Below, piece by piece: positions 17,374 through 27,458 of a DNA stretch of 64,000 nucleotides. The stretch comes from Brevundimonas sp. GTDB lineage: Bacteria; Pseudomonadota; Alphaproteobacteria; Caulobacterales; Caulobacteraceae. The notes beneath the pieces are model-generated. The model worked only from the letters and a program-made list of their open reading frames with translations, had not been told where the DNA came from and searched no databases. How positions within the stretch are numbered: the stretch's first letter is position 1; every line of letters starts with the position of its first letter. Both the position numbers and the translations under genes were made by a program. The stretch spans positions 56,949-120,948 of the forward strand of contig NZ_JAQSDK010000035.1 of the NCBI RefSeq assembly GCF_029945885.1, read 5' to 3'.

Positions 17374-18243
17374 CTATCGTCCGACGTTCAGGGTCACCAG
17401 GTCGCGGGCGTCGGCGAACACCCGGCCCCGTTCCTTGTCCCGGGACCGGATCGTGGCGATCACGACCGGACCGCCCTGGGGGCCACGCGCCTCAAAGCCG
17501 ACCAGACGCCAGCCGGCCTCCGAGGCCTCTGGGTCGGTGAGGATCCAGGTGATCCGGGTTGAATCCCCGCCGGTGCTGGTCCGCACCTCGGTGCTGTCGG
17601 CATGGGACTGGATGCTGACCCGGTCTTCGCCGGAGCGGATATTGACCGTGCCCGTGCCGTCATTGGACTGGATGTTGATACCGCCGATGCGCACGCTGGA
17701 CCGGTCGCCGTGGGATTCGATGTTTATGCCCGGCAGTCTGACGTCGGCGTCCTCGCCGCGGGTCTCGATATGGACGCCCGGGACACGCACCGTGGCGGAA
17801 TCGGCCGCCGCCGCGGCATCGGCGCGGGCGGCATCGGCGTCGGCCCGGGCCGCATCGGCATCAGCGTGGGCGGCCTCGGCCGCGGCACTGGCCTCGGCCG
17901 CGCGCAGTCGGGCGGTGGTCAGTGGCATTTCCCGCGACAACCGGGTCTCGAAAGCCTGCAACACCGTCTCGATCGACGTATTGTCCAGCCGGACCAGATG
18001 CAGGCTGACCTCGGCCCCCTTGGCCCCGGTATAGGTGCAGACGGTTCCACCGGCGCGGGCCGAGCCCTTGCGGGTCAGGGTGCCGATGGTCTGGGGGCAC
18101 TGCAGGGCGTCGACGATCTTGAGCACCCCGCGCGGGCCGTCGTCGCCGGTGTGGGTGCTGGTAATCCGGATCGTGCGTTCACCGTCGCAGGCCGCCGTCA
18201 GGGCGGACAGGGCGCAGATCATGACGAAGAGGGGACGTCTCAT
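17374..18243 (-). CDS. Putative lipoprotein with Ala/Asp-rich repeats and beta-repeat C-terminus
   Basis: MRRPLFVMICALSALTAACDG lipobox-like; ADADAARADADAARADAAAAAD; GINIESHGDRSSVRIGGINIQSNDGTGTVNIRS. Confidence 0.65.
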   Translation of the reverse strand: MRRPLFVMICALSALTAACDGERTIRITSTHTGDDGPRGVLKIVDALQCPQTIGTLTRKGSARAGGTVCTYTGAKGAEVSLHLVRLDNTSIETVLQAFETRLSREMPLTTARLRAAEASAAAEAAHADADAARADADAARADAAAAADSATVRVPGVHIETRGEDADVRLPGINIESHGDRSSVRIGGINIQSNDGTGTVNIRSGEDRVSIQSHADSTEVRTSTGGDSTRITWILTDPEASEAGWRLVGFEARGPQGGPVVIATIRSRDKERGRVFADARDLVTLNVGR

Positions 18244-18336
18244 TGTCGCCGGTTCCTGTTCATATCGCCATCGTGGTCTCTTTCCGGCGGCAATCCAGTG
18301 AAATCGCGGTAATTTCCCGGGCGACACCGGGCCGGA

Positions 18337-19209
18337 TCAGCTTCCCGGACGGGCTCCCTCGCGGCGGTTGAGGAAGGCCAGCCGTTCGAACAGATGGACG
18401 TCCTGTTCGTTCTTCAGCAGGGCACCGTGCAGCGGCGGGATCAGTTTGTTGGGGGATGTCTCGCGCAGGGTCGCGGGATCGACATCGTCGACGAGCAGCA
18501 GTTTGAGCCAGTCCAGCAGCTCGGAGGTCGAGGGCTTCTTCTTCAGGCCCGGCGTGTCGCGGATTTCGTAAAAGGTCTTCAGCGCCTCCGACACCAGTCG
18601 CGGCTTGATGCCCGGGAAATGGACATCGACGATGGCCTTCATCGTCTGGTCGTCGGGGAAGCGGATGAAGTGGAAGAAGCAGCGCCGCAGGAAGGCGTCC
18701 GGCAGTTCCTTCTCGTTGTTCGAGGTGATGACCACGACCGGGCGGATCCCGGCGCGGATGGTCTCGCCGGTCTCGTGGACGAAGAATTCCATGCGATCGA
18801 GCTCCTGGAGCAGGTCGTTGGGGAATTCGATGTCAGCCTTGTCGATCTCGTCGATCAACAGCACGGGGCGGACCGGGCTGGTGAAGGCCTCCCACAGCTT
18901 GCCCGGCTTCAGATAGTTGCGGACGTCGTGGACCCGCTCGTCACCCAGCTGGCTGTCACGCAGCCGGGACACGGCATCATATTCGTAGAGGCCATTGTGG
19001 GCCTTGGTCGTCGACTTGATGTGCCAGGTGATCAGGGGTGCGTTCAGGGCGGCGGCCATTTCGTAGGCCAGAACGGTCTTGCCGGTCCCAGGCTCGCCCT
19101 TGATCAGCAGCGGCCGCTCAAGGGCGACAGCGGCGTTGACCGCGATCTTCAGGTCATCGGTGGCGATATAGTTCGACGTGCCTTCGAACCGCTCGGTGGG
19201 CCGCTTCAT
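18337..19209 (-). CDS. MoxR-family AAA ATPase
   Basis: PLLIKGEPGTGKTVLAYEMA; VLLIDEIDKADIEFPNDLLQELDRMEFFVHET; VVITSNNEKELPDAFLRRCFFHFIRFPD. Confidence 0.92.
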   Translation of the reverse strand: MKRPTERFEGTSNYIATDDLKIAVNAAVALERPLLIKGEPGTGKTVLAYEMAAALNAPLITWHIKSTTKAHNGLYEYDAVSRLRDSQLGDERVHDVRNYLKPGKLWEAFTSPVRPVLLIDEIDKADIEFPNDLLQELDRMEFFVHETGETIRAGIRPVVVITSNNEKELPDAFLRRCFFHFIRFPDDQTMKAIVDVHFPGIKPRLVSEALKTFYEIRDTPGLKKKPSTSELLDWLKLLLVDDVDPATLRETSPNKLIPPLHGALLKNEQDVHLFERLAFLNRREGARPGS

Positions 19210-19286
19210 CGGATACTCCGCTCAATCTGCTGAGAGGCCTAGCCGATCCACCCCCGGGTTAACAACGATCAGTTTGAGCCGCGAGG

Positions 19287-19484
19287 TCAGGTGATGTGTT
19301 TCGGGGTCGGCGAATCGCTGGCGGGAAAGGTCTCCTCCACCGCCTCGTCGATCAGGGCCTCCTGGCGGTTTTCCGCACGGCGTTCCTTCTCACGCAACTG
19401 GTCGGGTTTGCCGGTCTGACTCGGGGCCGGGCGGCTGGACGGGGCGTCGACATCGGATTCGCTGTGATCGGGTTTGCGGGTCAT
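19287..19484 (-). CDS. Small hypothetical protein
   Basis: 65-aa ORF, charged; EETFPASDSP motif typical of short conserved alphaproteobacterial proteins. Confidence 0.5.
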   Translation of the reverse strand: MTRKPDHSESDVDAPSSRPAPSQTGKPDQLREKERRAENRQEALIDEAVEETFPASDSPTPKHIT

Positions 19485-19939
19485 GACGGGTTCCTTGAAA
19501 GATCGGGATCGGTATCGACCGCATCGGGGCCGTAGCCGAGATCGGCGATATCGTCGTCCGAGAGGCGTCTGGCCTCCCAGTGGGCGGCGCTGGCCTGGGC
19601 CCCGCGGACGTCGCGCATCAGCCCGGTGTAGACCAGTTCGATTTCGCCGGGCGCGACGGGTTCGTCGTCCTCATCGTCCCCGCGCGGCCGTCCGGTCTGG
19701 CCCAGCAGCACGTCGGCCTCGGCCTCGAAGGCCTCCGAGGCGAGGCGACGCTCGCGGTCGCCGCGTTCCGCCCCTGACGGCCGGTCGTCATAGCCGCTGT
19801 CGCCAGCGGCCCGGGTCACGTCGAGCACAGGGCCTGCCTCATCGAGAAGCAGGTCACCGTCACCCTCGTCATCGATATGGGTTTCGTCAAAGATCTCGGA
19901 CTGATCCTGAGCGTCGGGTTCGGTCACCGGGCCTGTCAT
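19481..19939 (-). CDS. Acidic hypothetical protein
   Basis: ORF upstream of and overlapping the 65-aa ORF. Confidence 0.45.
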   Translation of the reverse strand: MTGPVTEPDAQDQSEIFDETHIDDEGDGDLLLDEAGPVLDVTRAAGDSGYDDRPSGAERGDRERRLASEAFEAEADVLLGQTGRPRGDDEDDEPVAPGEIELVYTGLMRDVRGAQASAAHWEARRLSDDDIADLGYGPDAVDTDPDLSRNPS

Positions 19940-20096
19940 CGCCGCCTCCTGTTCAGGAAAGCAACGCCCGGCCGACCCGTGCCGTTCCGCATTTCTTTGG
20001 CGGCGTCACAAGGGATGGTTAACCACGGATGTTTAGCGTCTGTTGTTGTCCGTGCCCCTAGCGTCATTCTGCGGGCCAGTTGGAGATTTCCCGGAA

Positions 20097-20522
20097 ATGC
20101 CGCTCAAGCTGTCGCTCAAGCCCGGCGAGAAGTTCGTGCTCAACGGGGCTGTCGTCCAGAACGGCGACCGGCGGGGCGTGCTGATCCTGCAGAACAAGGC
20201 AAGCGTCCTTCGCGAGAAGGACATCATGCAGTCCAGCGAGGTCACCACGCCGGCCAGACGCATCTATTTCCCGGTCATGATGATGTACCTGGACGAAATC
20301 TCGGCCCCGAAATTCTTCGACGAGTTCGCCCAGCGGCTCTCGGAATTCATGAGCGCCACCCAAAACCCGGAAATCATGTCGGACTGTATCGCGGCGTCGC
20401 GGCACGTCCTCGCCCGGGAATATTACAAGGCCCTGATGTCGGCCCGAAAACTGGTTGAATACGAAGAGCAAAGGCTGGGCAATGTCCCTTCAGGCGTACA
20501 AGACAGCCTCGACGAGGGCTGA
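20097..20522 (+). CDS. flbT: Flagellar biosynthesis repressor FlbT
   Basis: [44 protein letters not shown]. Confidence 0.93.
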   Translation: MPLKLSLKPGEKFVLNGAVVQNGDRRGVLILQNKASVLREKDIMQSSEVTTPARRIYFPVMMMYLDEISAPKFFDEFAQRLSEFMSATQNPEIMSDCIAASRHVLAREYYKALMSARKLVEYEEQRLGNVPSGVQDSLDEG

Positions 20523-20847
20523 GTCCCCCCGGGCGATGGAGTACCGGCTGTTCGGCCAGGTGACGCGTGCCCTGATGCACGCGGCGACGGTTGACGCCTC
20601 TGACATCAAGACGCGGATCGACGCGCTGGACTGGAACCGGCGTCTCTGGTCGACTCTGGCCACCGACTGCAGTGATCCGGGCAATGCGATGGCCAAGCCG
20701 TTGCGGGCGCAGATCATCTCCATCAGCCTGTTCGTGGGTCGTCACTCGTCGCTGATCATGCGGGGGGATGATGATTTCCAGACGCTGATCGACATCAATC
20801 GCATGGTCATGCAGGGGCTGGCGGGGGCCGATCAGGCGGCCGCCTGA
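20482..20847 (+). CDS. flaF: Flagellar biosynthesis regulator FlaF
   Basis: [34 protein letters not shown]...[38 protein letters not shown]. Confidence 0.92.
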   Translation: MSLQAYKTASTRAESPRAMEYRLFGQVTRALMHAATVDASDIKTRIDALDWNRRLWSTLATDCSDPGNAMAKPLRAQIISISLFVGRHSSLIMRGDDDFQTLIDINRMVMQGLAGADQAAA

Positions 20848-20939
20848 CCGGTTTGAACGACTAGGCAAACAGGGCCGTCACGACCGGGTCGGACTTGCCG
20901 GGTGGGGCGGTGCTGCTCCATAACCTGTTGAATTAAAAG

Positions 20940-20968
20940 AGGGGTCGATGCCGCATGCGTCGGCCCCT
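20940..20968 (+). promoter_or_regulatory. Stable 12-bp stem-loop in flaF-flagellin intergenic/leader region
   Basis: aggggtcgatgc-cgcat-gcgtcggcccct, with two G-U pairs. Confidence 0.55.
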
Positions 20969-21051
20969 TTCTTGCGTTGGACCTTCCCGAACCAGAACCG
21001 GTTCGCCGGCCAGAAGGCCGTTCCCCACCTCCAGAACGGAAGGATCCGCCG

Positions 21052-21876
21052 ATGACTTCGGTGAACACCAACGTGGGCGCAATGATTGCGCTCCAGAACC
21101 TGAACGCGACGAACGCCCAGCTGGAAATCACCCAGAGCCGGATCAACACCGGCAAAAAGGTCTCCAGCGCCAAGGATAACGGGGCCATCTGGGCAATCGC
21201 CCAGGGTCAACGGGCCGACATCGGCGCGCTGGGCGCGGTGAAACAGTCGCTCGATCGTGGCGTTGCCGCGGTCGATGTGGCGCTGGCGGCGGGCGAGACG
21301 GTCTCCGACCTCTTGCTGCAGATGAAGGAGAAGGCTCTGGCAGCGACCGATTCGTCGCTGAAGACTGCGGCACGGTCCGCGTTGAACGAGGATTTCAAGG
21401 CCCTTCGCGACCAGATCACCAGTGTAACCCAAAACGCCGAATTCAATGGGGTCAACCTGCTGGATACCGGCGCGGCCGGGTTCGGGGCTCTGGCCAATGT
21501 GAGCGGTACATCCACCCTGACCGTGGCCGCCGAGGTCATGGCGCTGGGATCGACCAACGTCTCCGTTTCGACCACCCAGGCGATCGACACCCTGTCGGCC
21601 GCCACGGCCTCCCTCACCGCCGTGAACGATTCCATCGATGCTGTTTCGGGCGCGCTCGCGCGTCTCGGCACCTCCTCGAAAGCGCTCACGACCCATATGA
21701 CCTTCGTCGGCAAGCTGACGGATGCTCTGGAAGCGGGGGTAGGTAACCTGGTCGACGCCGATCTGGCGAAGGAAAGTGCCAAGCTCCAGGCGTTGCAGAC
21801 GAAGCAGCAACTCGGAGTTCAGGCCCTGGGCATCGCCAATCAGTCGCCGCAGCTGATTCTGTCGCTGTTCAAGTAA
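21052..21876 (+). CDS. Flagellin
   Basis: MTSVNTNVGAMIALQNLNATNAQLEITQSRINTGKKVSSAKDNGAIWAIAQ ... NQSPQLILSLFK. Confidence 0.95.
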   Translation: MTSVNTNVGAMIALQNLNATNAQLEITQSRINTGKKVSSAKDNGAIWAIAQGQRADIGALGAVKQSLDRGVAAVDVALAAGETVSDLLLQMKEKALAATDSSLKTAARSALNEDFKALRDQITSVTQNAEFNGVNLLDTGAAGFGALANVSGTSTLTVAAEVMALGSTNVSVSTTQAIDTLSAATASLTAVNDSIDAVSGALARLGTSSKALTTHMTFVGKLTDALEAGVGNLVDADLAKESAKLQALQTKQQLGVQALGIANQSPQLILSLFK

Positions 21877-21891
21877 CGTTCAGGTCCAAAC

Positions 21892-21923
21892 AAGCGCCGG
21901 AGGGGGAAACCTCTCCGGCGCTT
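21892..21923 (+). terminator. Rho-independent-like terminator after flagellin
   Basis: aagcgccggag / ctccggcgctt hairpin, 16 nt after the stop. Confidence 0.65.
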
Positions 21924-21936
21924 CCGTTTGCGCGTG

Positions 21937-22578
21937 TCAAATCAGGTGGTTGAACCAGTTCAGCAGGCCGGTGATGACGGCAACCACCGTCGTCCAGACC
22001 AGCACGACATAGACGCCGCACATCACCGTACCGACGCCGCCGATCAGCACGGCCAGGCCATCGCGCTGGGTGATGGCCAGGCCGAAGATCGCGATCGTCA
22101 GGGCCGGCAGCATATCGCCCAGGGGTACGGGCAGGGCCAGCATCAGGGCCAGGACGAAGCAGATGACACCCGTAATCACATCGGCCATTTCGCCGGTCAG
22201 GATCGGCAGGCGCGGGCGTGTCAGTCGCTCGATGGCGCGAATGGCCCCCAGTACCCGACCGCCGCTGGCCTTGCGATAGGCCGCGCGGCTGACGGAGACA
22301 CGAAGCAGCCAGCGCGGAAGCCAGACGGTCTGACGCTGAATAGCCAGTTCCAGGGACAGCAGCATGATCGGTACGCTGAACACCGCCTTGCCGCCCGGAG
22401 GCCAGGGAAGCAGGGCCATCAGCGCCAGCATCAGCATCAGGGCCCCGAAGGCCCGCTCGCCGAAGGCCTCGACGACCTCGGCCAGGTTCAGCTTCGGATC
22501 GTCGCCATAGCCCAGGCTCTCGATCACTTCCGATAGCGTGCGCTTGGCGTCGGAGGGCTGGATCGTGAGGGGCGTCAT
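21937..22578 (-). CDS. ExoD-family exopolysaccharide synthesis protein
   Basis: LSEVIESLGYGDDPKLNLAEVVEAFGERAFGALMLMLALMALLPWPPGGKAVFSVPIMLLSLELAIQRQTVWLPRWL. Confidence 0.85.
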   Translation of the reverse strand: MTPLTIQPSDAKRTLSEVIESLGYGDDPKLNLAEVVEAFGERAFGALMLMLALMALLPWPPGGKAVFSVPIMLLSLELAIQRQTVWLPRWLLRVSVSRAAYRKASGGRVLGAIRAIERLTRPRLPILTGEMADVITGVICFVLALMLALPVPLGDMLPALTIAIFGLAITQRDGLAVLIGGVGTVMCGVYVVLVWTTVVAVITGLLNWFNHLI

Positions 22579-22680
22579 GGTCAAGCGAAGGATCCTGGCG
22601 GGAATGGCCGATGCCACAGGTAGGGGGGGGGAGCCTCCGACGCCACCGGCCGGTCCGAGGAATCGACCCGAAAGACCCGA

Positions 22681-22869
22681 TCAATCGCGATCGGCGTGGT
22701 CCGGAAGACCCCGGCGCGGGGTCTGCGCCAAATCTTCCAGCTGCTGTTCGGTCATGGAGGCGAACATCTCCCGGGACGCGCCCCGGAGTCCGGATTCAGG
22801 CGTGTCACCGCGTTTGGCCGACAGGGCGGCTCCGGCGGCTTTCTGCTGGGCAGCGGATCGGGCGGGCAT
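22681..22869 (-). CDS. Small hypothetical protein
   Basis: 62-aa ORF MPARSAAQQKAAGAALSAKRGDTPESGLRGASREMFASMTEQQLEDLAQT (DUF3008-like). Confidence 0.6.
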   Translation of the reverse strand: MPARSAAQQKAAGAALSAKRGDTPESGLRGASREMFASMTEQQLEDLAQTPRRGLPDHADRD

Positions 22870-22918
22870 GGGTCGGCTCCTTTCATAAAAAGGAACCGGT
22901 GAACGGGAGGCTGGTTCC

Positions 22919-24088
22919 TCAGCCTCCCAGGAGTTCGCGCCCGATCAGGAAGCGGCGGATCTCGTTGGTGCCGGCTCCGATGTCATACAATTTGGCGTCA
23001 CGGACCAACCGCTCGACCGGCCATTCCTTGGTGTAACCGGCCCCGCCGAGGGCCTGGACGGCCTCCAGCGATACCTTCACGGCATTCTCAGACGCCAGCA
23101 GGATCGCGCCCGCCGCGTCGTAGCGGGTGGTCTTGCCCTGGTCGCAGGCGCGCGCGACGGCATAGACATAGGCCCGGGCCGAGTTGAGGGCGACGTACAT
23201 GTCGGCGACCTTGGCCTGCATCAGCTGGAACGAGCCGATCGGCTTGCCGAACTGTTTGCGCTCGCGGACATAGGGCAGGACCACGTCCAGCGCCGCCTGC
23301 ATGATGCCCAGCGGACCGGCGGACAGCACGGCCCGCTCATAGTCGAGGCCGCTCATCAGCACACCGGCCCCGCCGCCGACCGGTCCCATGACATTCTCTT
23401 CCGGGACCTCGCAGTCCTCGAACACCAGTTCAGCGGTGTCGGAGCCGCGCATACCCATCTTGTCCAGCTTCTTGGAGACGCTGAATCCCTTCATGCCGCG
23501 TTCGATCAGGAAGGCCGTGCAGCCCCGTGATCCGGCTTCCGGGTCGGTCTTGGCATAGACGACGAGCGTGTCGGCCGAGGGGGCGTTGGTGATCCAGAAT
23601 TTGGTGCCGTTCAGCACATAGCGGTCGCCGGTCCTTACCGCCTGGGTGCGCATCGACATGACGTCGGAGCCCGATCCGGCCTCGGACATGGCCAGGGATC
23701 CGACGTGTTCGCCGGAAATCAGTTTCGGCAGATATTTGCGCTTCTGGGCCTCGGTGCCCCAGCGGCGGATCTGGTTGACGCACAGGTTGGAGTGGGCCCC
23801 GTAGCTGAGGCCAACCGAGGCCGAGGCGCGCGACACCTCTTCCATCGCCACCACGTGTTCCAGATAGCCGAGGCCGAGGCCGCCGAACTCTTCCTCGACG
23901 GTTATGCCGTGCAGACCCAGCTCGCCCATCTCGGGCCACAGGTGGCGGGGGAAGGTGTTGGTCTCATCAACCTCGGCGGCCATCGGGGCCAGCCGGTCTG
24001 CGGCCCAGCGGGCCGTGGTGTCGCGGATGGCGTCGGCGGTCTCGCCGAGGCCGAATTCCATCGATTGGGGGGCGTTGGGAATGCTCAT
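22919..24088 (-). CDS. ivd: Isovaleryl-CoA dehydrogenase
   Basis: Acyl-CoA dehydrogenase: [88 protein letters not shown]. Confidence 0.9.
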   Translation of the reverse strand: MSIPNAPQSMEFGLGETADAIRDTTARWAADRLAPMAAEVDETNTFPRHLWPEMGELGLHGITVEEEFGGLGLGYLEHVVAMEEVSRASASVGLSYGAHSNLCVNQIRRWGTEAQKRKYLPKLISGEHVGSLAMSEAGSGSDVMSMRTQAVRTGDRYVLNGTKFWITNAPSADTLVVYAKTDPEAGSRGCTAFLIERGMKGFSVSKKLDKMGMRGSDTAELVFEDCEVPEENVMGPVGGGAGVLMSGLDYERAVLSAGPLGIMQAALDVVLPYVRERKQFGKPIGSFQLMQAKVADMYVALNSARAYVYAVARACDQGKTTRYDAAGAILLASENAVKVSLEAVQALGGAGYTKEWPVERLVRDAKLYDIGAGTNEIRRFLIGRELLGG

Positions 24089-24142
24089 GGCGCGGGCGTA
24101 GCACCGGGACGAAGCCGGTGCAAAACCCAAACGGGGACCGGT

Positions 24143-25675
24143 TCAGTCCTTCCGGGCACGGCCCCAGCGCATATAGAGGTTCAGCGAGGAAACCACGACA
24201 CAGACGCCACCGATCACCGCCAGGGTCCAGGCGACGACCGTCGTCTCACCCATCGGGGACGGTTCCTCCAGGGCGAGACGGAAGGCTGCGGCCGAAAAGG
24301 CGCTCGCCAGCAAACCGACGCCGCCCATGATCAGGAAGGCCCCCGTCTGGCTTTTCTCGAACCGGGCCGGCGTGTCCGATTCGACCTCATGGCGCAGGAC
24401 GGCCAGGGCCGGCTCCTCCACGAACAGCGGTTCCTGGGTTTCGGCGGCGTCCGGACGCTGGGCCGCGGGCCAGACCGGGCGATCCTCGACGGGCGCGGTG
24501 TCGGTGTCCAAGGCCGTCAACACCAGCGGAGGCCCCCCGAAAGGCGCGGCGACAGGGGCGGGGGCAGCAAAGGGCTGGACGACCGTATCGTCGGTGAGGG
24601 TCACGGTGACGGCGGCGGCGGCGGTCGGCTCGACGATGTCCGGCGCTGCCGTCCCGGTCACGGGAGCGGCAGCCACGGACGGCTCAGGTGCCGGTTCCAC
24701 GACGGGACCTGTGTCCGTCAGCCCATCCGCTTGGACGACCACAGCCATCTTGATGCTCATGGCCACGGCTGCGGCCTGGAGGACCGGTGCGGTGGTCTCG
24801 GCTGGCAGGGTGGGGACCGGCGGAGTCGCCGGGACCGTCGTCAGTCCGGGCAGGGGTCCGACGATTCCCGCCGAATAGGGGGAATAGCGCTGGAACTGCA
24901 TCGCGCCGGTTACCGGAGGGGCGACTGACAGGGTCGAGGGGGCGTCGGCCGCGGGATCGCCCTTCGGCTCGACAGCCGGTTCGGCGGGCTGGCTGGCGGC
25001 GTCCGTGGAGGCGGACGGTGCCGCGCCCGTGTCGATCTCCGGCGCAGCAATCCCGGGCGTGGCGTCCGGTGCCGGTTCGTCCGTCTCGACCGCAGGCTCG
25101 CCCAGGAGGGTGGCCACGGCGGCGGCCCGGGCCGCCGTAGCGGCGACGGGGGGCACGTCAGTATCCTGCGGCTCGACCACCGGAGCCAGCGGCGCGGTCA
25201 GCAGATCAGCGAGATGCACCGGCCGGTCAGGGTCGGCGTTGAACAGGGCCCGTTCAGCGACCCGGCGCCGGGTGGCCGCATCCAGCGGCACCGGAGCGGG
25301 CCAGCCGATCAGGGCGTCGGCGGCCTGGATCAGCAGGCCGTCGTTCACGCGCTGCAGCACGTCGGAGCCGAGGAAGCGCTCTACGCCGATGGACAGGGCA
25401 AAGCTGGCGAGGGCGTCGAACTGATGCTGGTTGACCGGTCGGGTGACCCCCTGGTTGATCCCCTTGACCACCGGCATCAGGTCATATTGCAGCAGCAGTT
25501 CGGCATCAGCCTCGGCCACGGTCAGCCCTTCGCGGGCGGAAGCCGTGTGGCCGTAGCCGATGACCCAACGGCCATCCTCGCCGGGAACCGCTTTTGAGCG
25601 GAAGCCGACAAAACTCTTGATGAGGATGACGCCCTCACGGGAGACTTTCATGTGTTTCGTGGTCACTTCGGACAA
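24143..25675 (-). CDS. spmX: SpmX-like muramidase-domain polarity/stalk protein
   Basis: N-terminal GH24 lysozyme-like domain (SFVGFRSKAVPGEDGRWVIGYGHT), long Pro/Ala/Thr/Val-rich linker, two C-terminal TM helices. Confidence 0.82.
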   Translation of the reverse strand: MSEVTTKHMKVSREGVILIKSFVGFRSKAVPGEDGRWVIGYGHTASAREGLTVAEADAELLLQYDLMPVVKGINQGVTRPVNQHQFDALASFALSIGVERFLGSDVLQRVNDGLLIQAADALIGWPAPVPLDAATRRRVAERALFNADPDRPVHLADLLTAPLAPVVEPQDTDVPPVAATAARAAAVATLLGEPAVETDEPAPDATPGIAAPEIDTGAAPSASTDAASQPAEPAVEPKGDPAADAPSTLSVAPPVTGAMQFQRYSPYSAGIVGPLPGLTTVPATPPVPTLPAETTAPVLQAAAVAMSIKMAVVVQADGLTDTGPVVEPAPEPSVAAAPVTGTAAPDIVEPTAAAAVTVTLTDDTVVQPFAAPAPVAAPFGGPPLVLTALDTDTAPVEDRPVWPAAQRPDAAETQEPLFVEEPALAVLRHEVESDTPARFEKSQTGAFLIMGGVGLLASAFSAAAFRLALEEPSPMGETTVVAWTLAVIGGVCVVVSSLNLYMRWGRARKD

Positions 25676-25751
25676 CTGACTGACCCAAATCGAGACGGGC
25701 GCGGTCGCCCGATCAGGGAACCAGCAAGCGGCGGGCCGCGCATCTGTCGTC

Positions 25752-27173
25752 CTAGATCAGGACCAGGGCCGCGAGGCCGAGGAAGACGAAAAAGCCCACA
25801 GTATCGGTAATCCAGCTGACGAAAACCGGGGACGAAACGGCCGGGTCGCGATCGAGCTTGTCGAGCGCCAGGGGGATCAGGGTGCCGGCCAGGGAGGCGG
25901 CGAACAGATTGATGAGGACGGACAGGCCGATCACGAGGGACAGCATCGGCTTGCCGAACCAGATGGCGGCGATCCCGGCCATCAGGACCGCCAGGGTCAC
26001 GCCGTTGGTCAGGCCGACCATGACCTCGCGGCGAACGATCCGCAGGGCATTGGCGGCGGTCAGTTCGCGGGCGGCCAGGGCGCGCACCGCGACGGTCAGG
26101 GCCTGGGTCCCGGCATTGCCGCCGATGGAGGCAACGATCGGCATCAGCACGGCCAGGGCCACCAGGGTCTCGATCTGGCGCTGGAACAGGCCGATGACCG
26201 ATGAGGCCACCACGGCGGTGCCCAGGTTGATGATCAGCCAGGGAATGCGCGAGCGGACGATGTCCATAACGCTGCCGTCGCGCCCCTCGTCACTGACGCC
26301 GGCCAGGCGCAGGATATCCTCGCGGTTCTCCTCCTGGATGATGTTGACGATGTCATCGACGGTGATCTGGCCGACCAGCCGGCCGCCGTCGTCGATGACC
26401 GGGGCCGAGATCAGGTGATATTTCTCGAAGATGTAGGCGACTTCTTCCTGGTCGGTCCCGACCGCGATCTCGTTGATCGGCTCCATCAGGTCAGACAGCT
26501 TCACATCACGCCGGGCGCGCAGCAGCCAGCTGATCGGAACACCACCGATGGGACGGTTCAACGGATCGACGACATAGATGTCGAAGAACAACTCGGGCAG
26601 GTCGTCGGTCTGGCCGCGAACGTGGTCGATGGTGTCGCCGACGGTCCAGAACTGGGGCGCGGCCATCACCTCGCGCTGCATCAGGCGGCCGGCGGAGTCC
26701 TCGGCATAACCGAGCGAGGATTCGATCGCGGCGCGATCCGTCTCGGGCATGGCGGCCAGCACGCGTTCGCGCTGGTCGTCCTCGAGGTCCTCGACCACCG
26801 CGGCCGCATCGTCGGAATCGAGCTCCTGCAGCGCCTCGGCCAGGATCAGGTGGGGAACGCGTTCCAGTACCTCCTCGCGGATGCCGTCATCCAGCTCGGG
26901 CAGGGTCTCGGCCAGCAGCTCAGGCGGCAGCCACAGCACCACAACGCCGCGATGCTCGGACGTCAGGAACCCCATCAGGTCGGCCACGTCGGCCGGGTGG
27001 AGGTCTTCAAGGAGGGAGCGCAGTCGCTGGCCGTCGCCGTCATCAGCGGCGTCGACGACCTTTTCGACGAAGGAGGCCGTCAGGACGTAGTCCTCGTCGA
27101 GGGCCGAATGGTCCTCGACGAGGGTGTCACTGCCCTTGATCCGGCTCAGGGTGGCGGAGTCCGTGTTTTTCAC
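25752..27173 (-). CDS. mgtE: Magnesium transporter MgtE
   Basis: MgtE N-domain, CBS domains, TM core (MPIVASIGGNAGTQALTVAVRALA); GTG start with gggagg RBS. Confidence 0.93.
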   Translation of the reverse strand: MKNTDSATLSRIKGSDTLVEDHSALDEDYVLTASFVEKVVDAADDGDGQRLRSLLEDLHPADVADLMGFLTSEHRGVVVLWLPPELLAETLPELDDGIREEVLERVPHLILAEALQELDSDDAAAVVEDLEDDQRERVLAAMPETDRAAIESSLGYAEDSAGRLMQREVMAAPQFWTVGDTIDHVRGQTDDLPELFFDIYVVDPLNRPIGGVPISWLLRARRDVKLSDLMEPINEIAVGTDQEEVAYIFEKYHLISAPVIDDGGRLVGQITVDDIVNIIQEENREDILRLAGVSDEGRDGSVMDIVRSRIPWLIINLGTAVVASSVIGLFQRQIETLVALAVLMPIVASIGGNAGTQALTVAVRALAARELTAANALRIVRREVMVGLTNGVTLAVLMAGIAAIWFGKPMLSLVIGLSVLINLFAASLAGTLIPLALDKLDRDPAVSSPVFVSWITDTVGFFVFLGLAALVLI

Positions 27174-27234
27174 GTGTCTGCCTCCCTGATTGGTACAGCC
27201 TGATCTAGCCGGTGACTCGTCCTGTTTAGCCAGA

Positions 27235-27319
27235 TGGTGCGGTCGAGAAGACTCGAACTTCCACGGGTTGCCCCACAGCGACCTCAACGCTGCGCGTCTA
27301 CCAATTCCGCCACGACCGC
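27235..27319 (-). tRNA. tRNA-Leu(GAG)
   Basis: GCGGTCGTGGCGGAATTGGTAGACGCGCAGCGTTGAGGTCGCTG...GTTCGAGTCTTCTCGACCGCACCA. Confidence 0.95.
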
Positions 27320-27458
27320 TCGCATCGGAGCGGGGGCAATAGCGGAGAGATCAGCGAAAGGGAAGAGGACAATCCACCTGGTTGGCCTGCCCCCGGGTTT
27401 CCGGGCTGCGGATGGGTTCAGGCTGGGCTAGGCGTGGCTTTTGAACGCTGTCCGGCGA

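Noticed and set aside
24143-25675. Possible prophage endolysin
   Set aside because: Two C-terminal TM helices and long Pro-rich linker fit SpmX; no other phage genes nearby.
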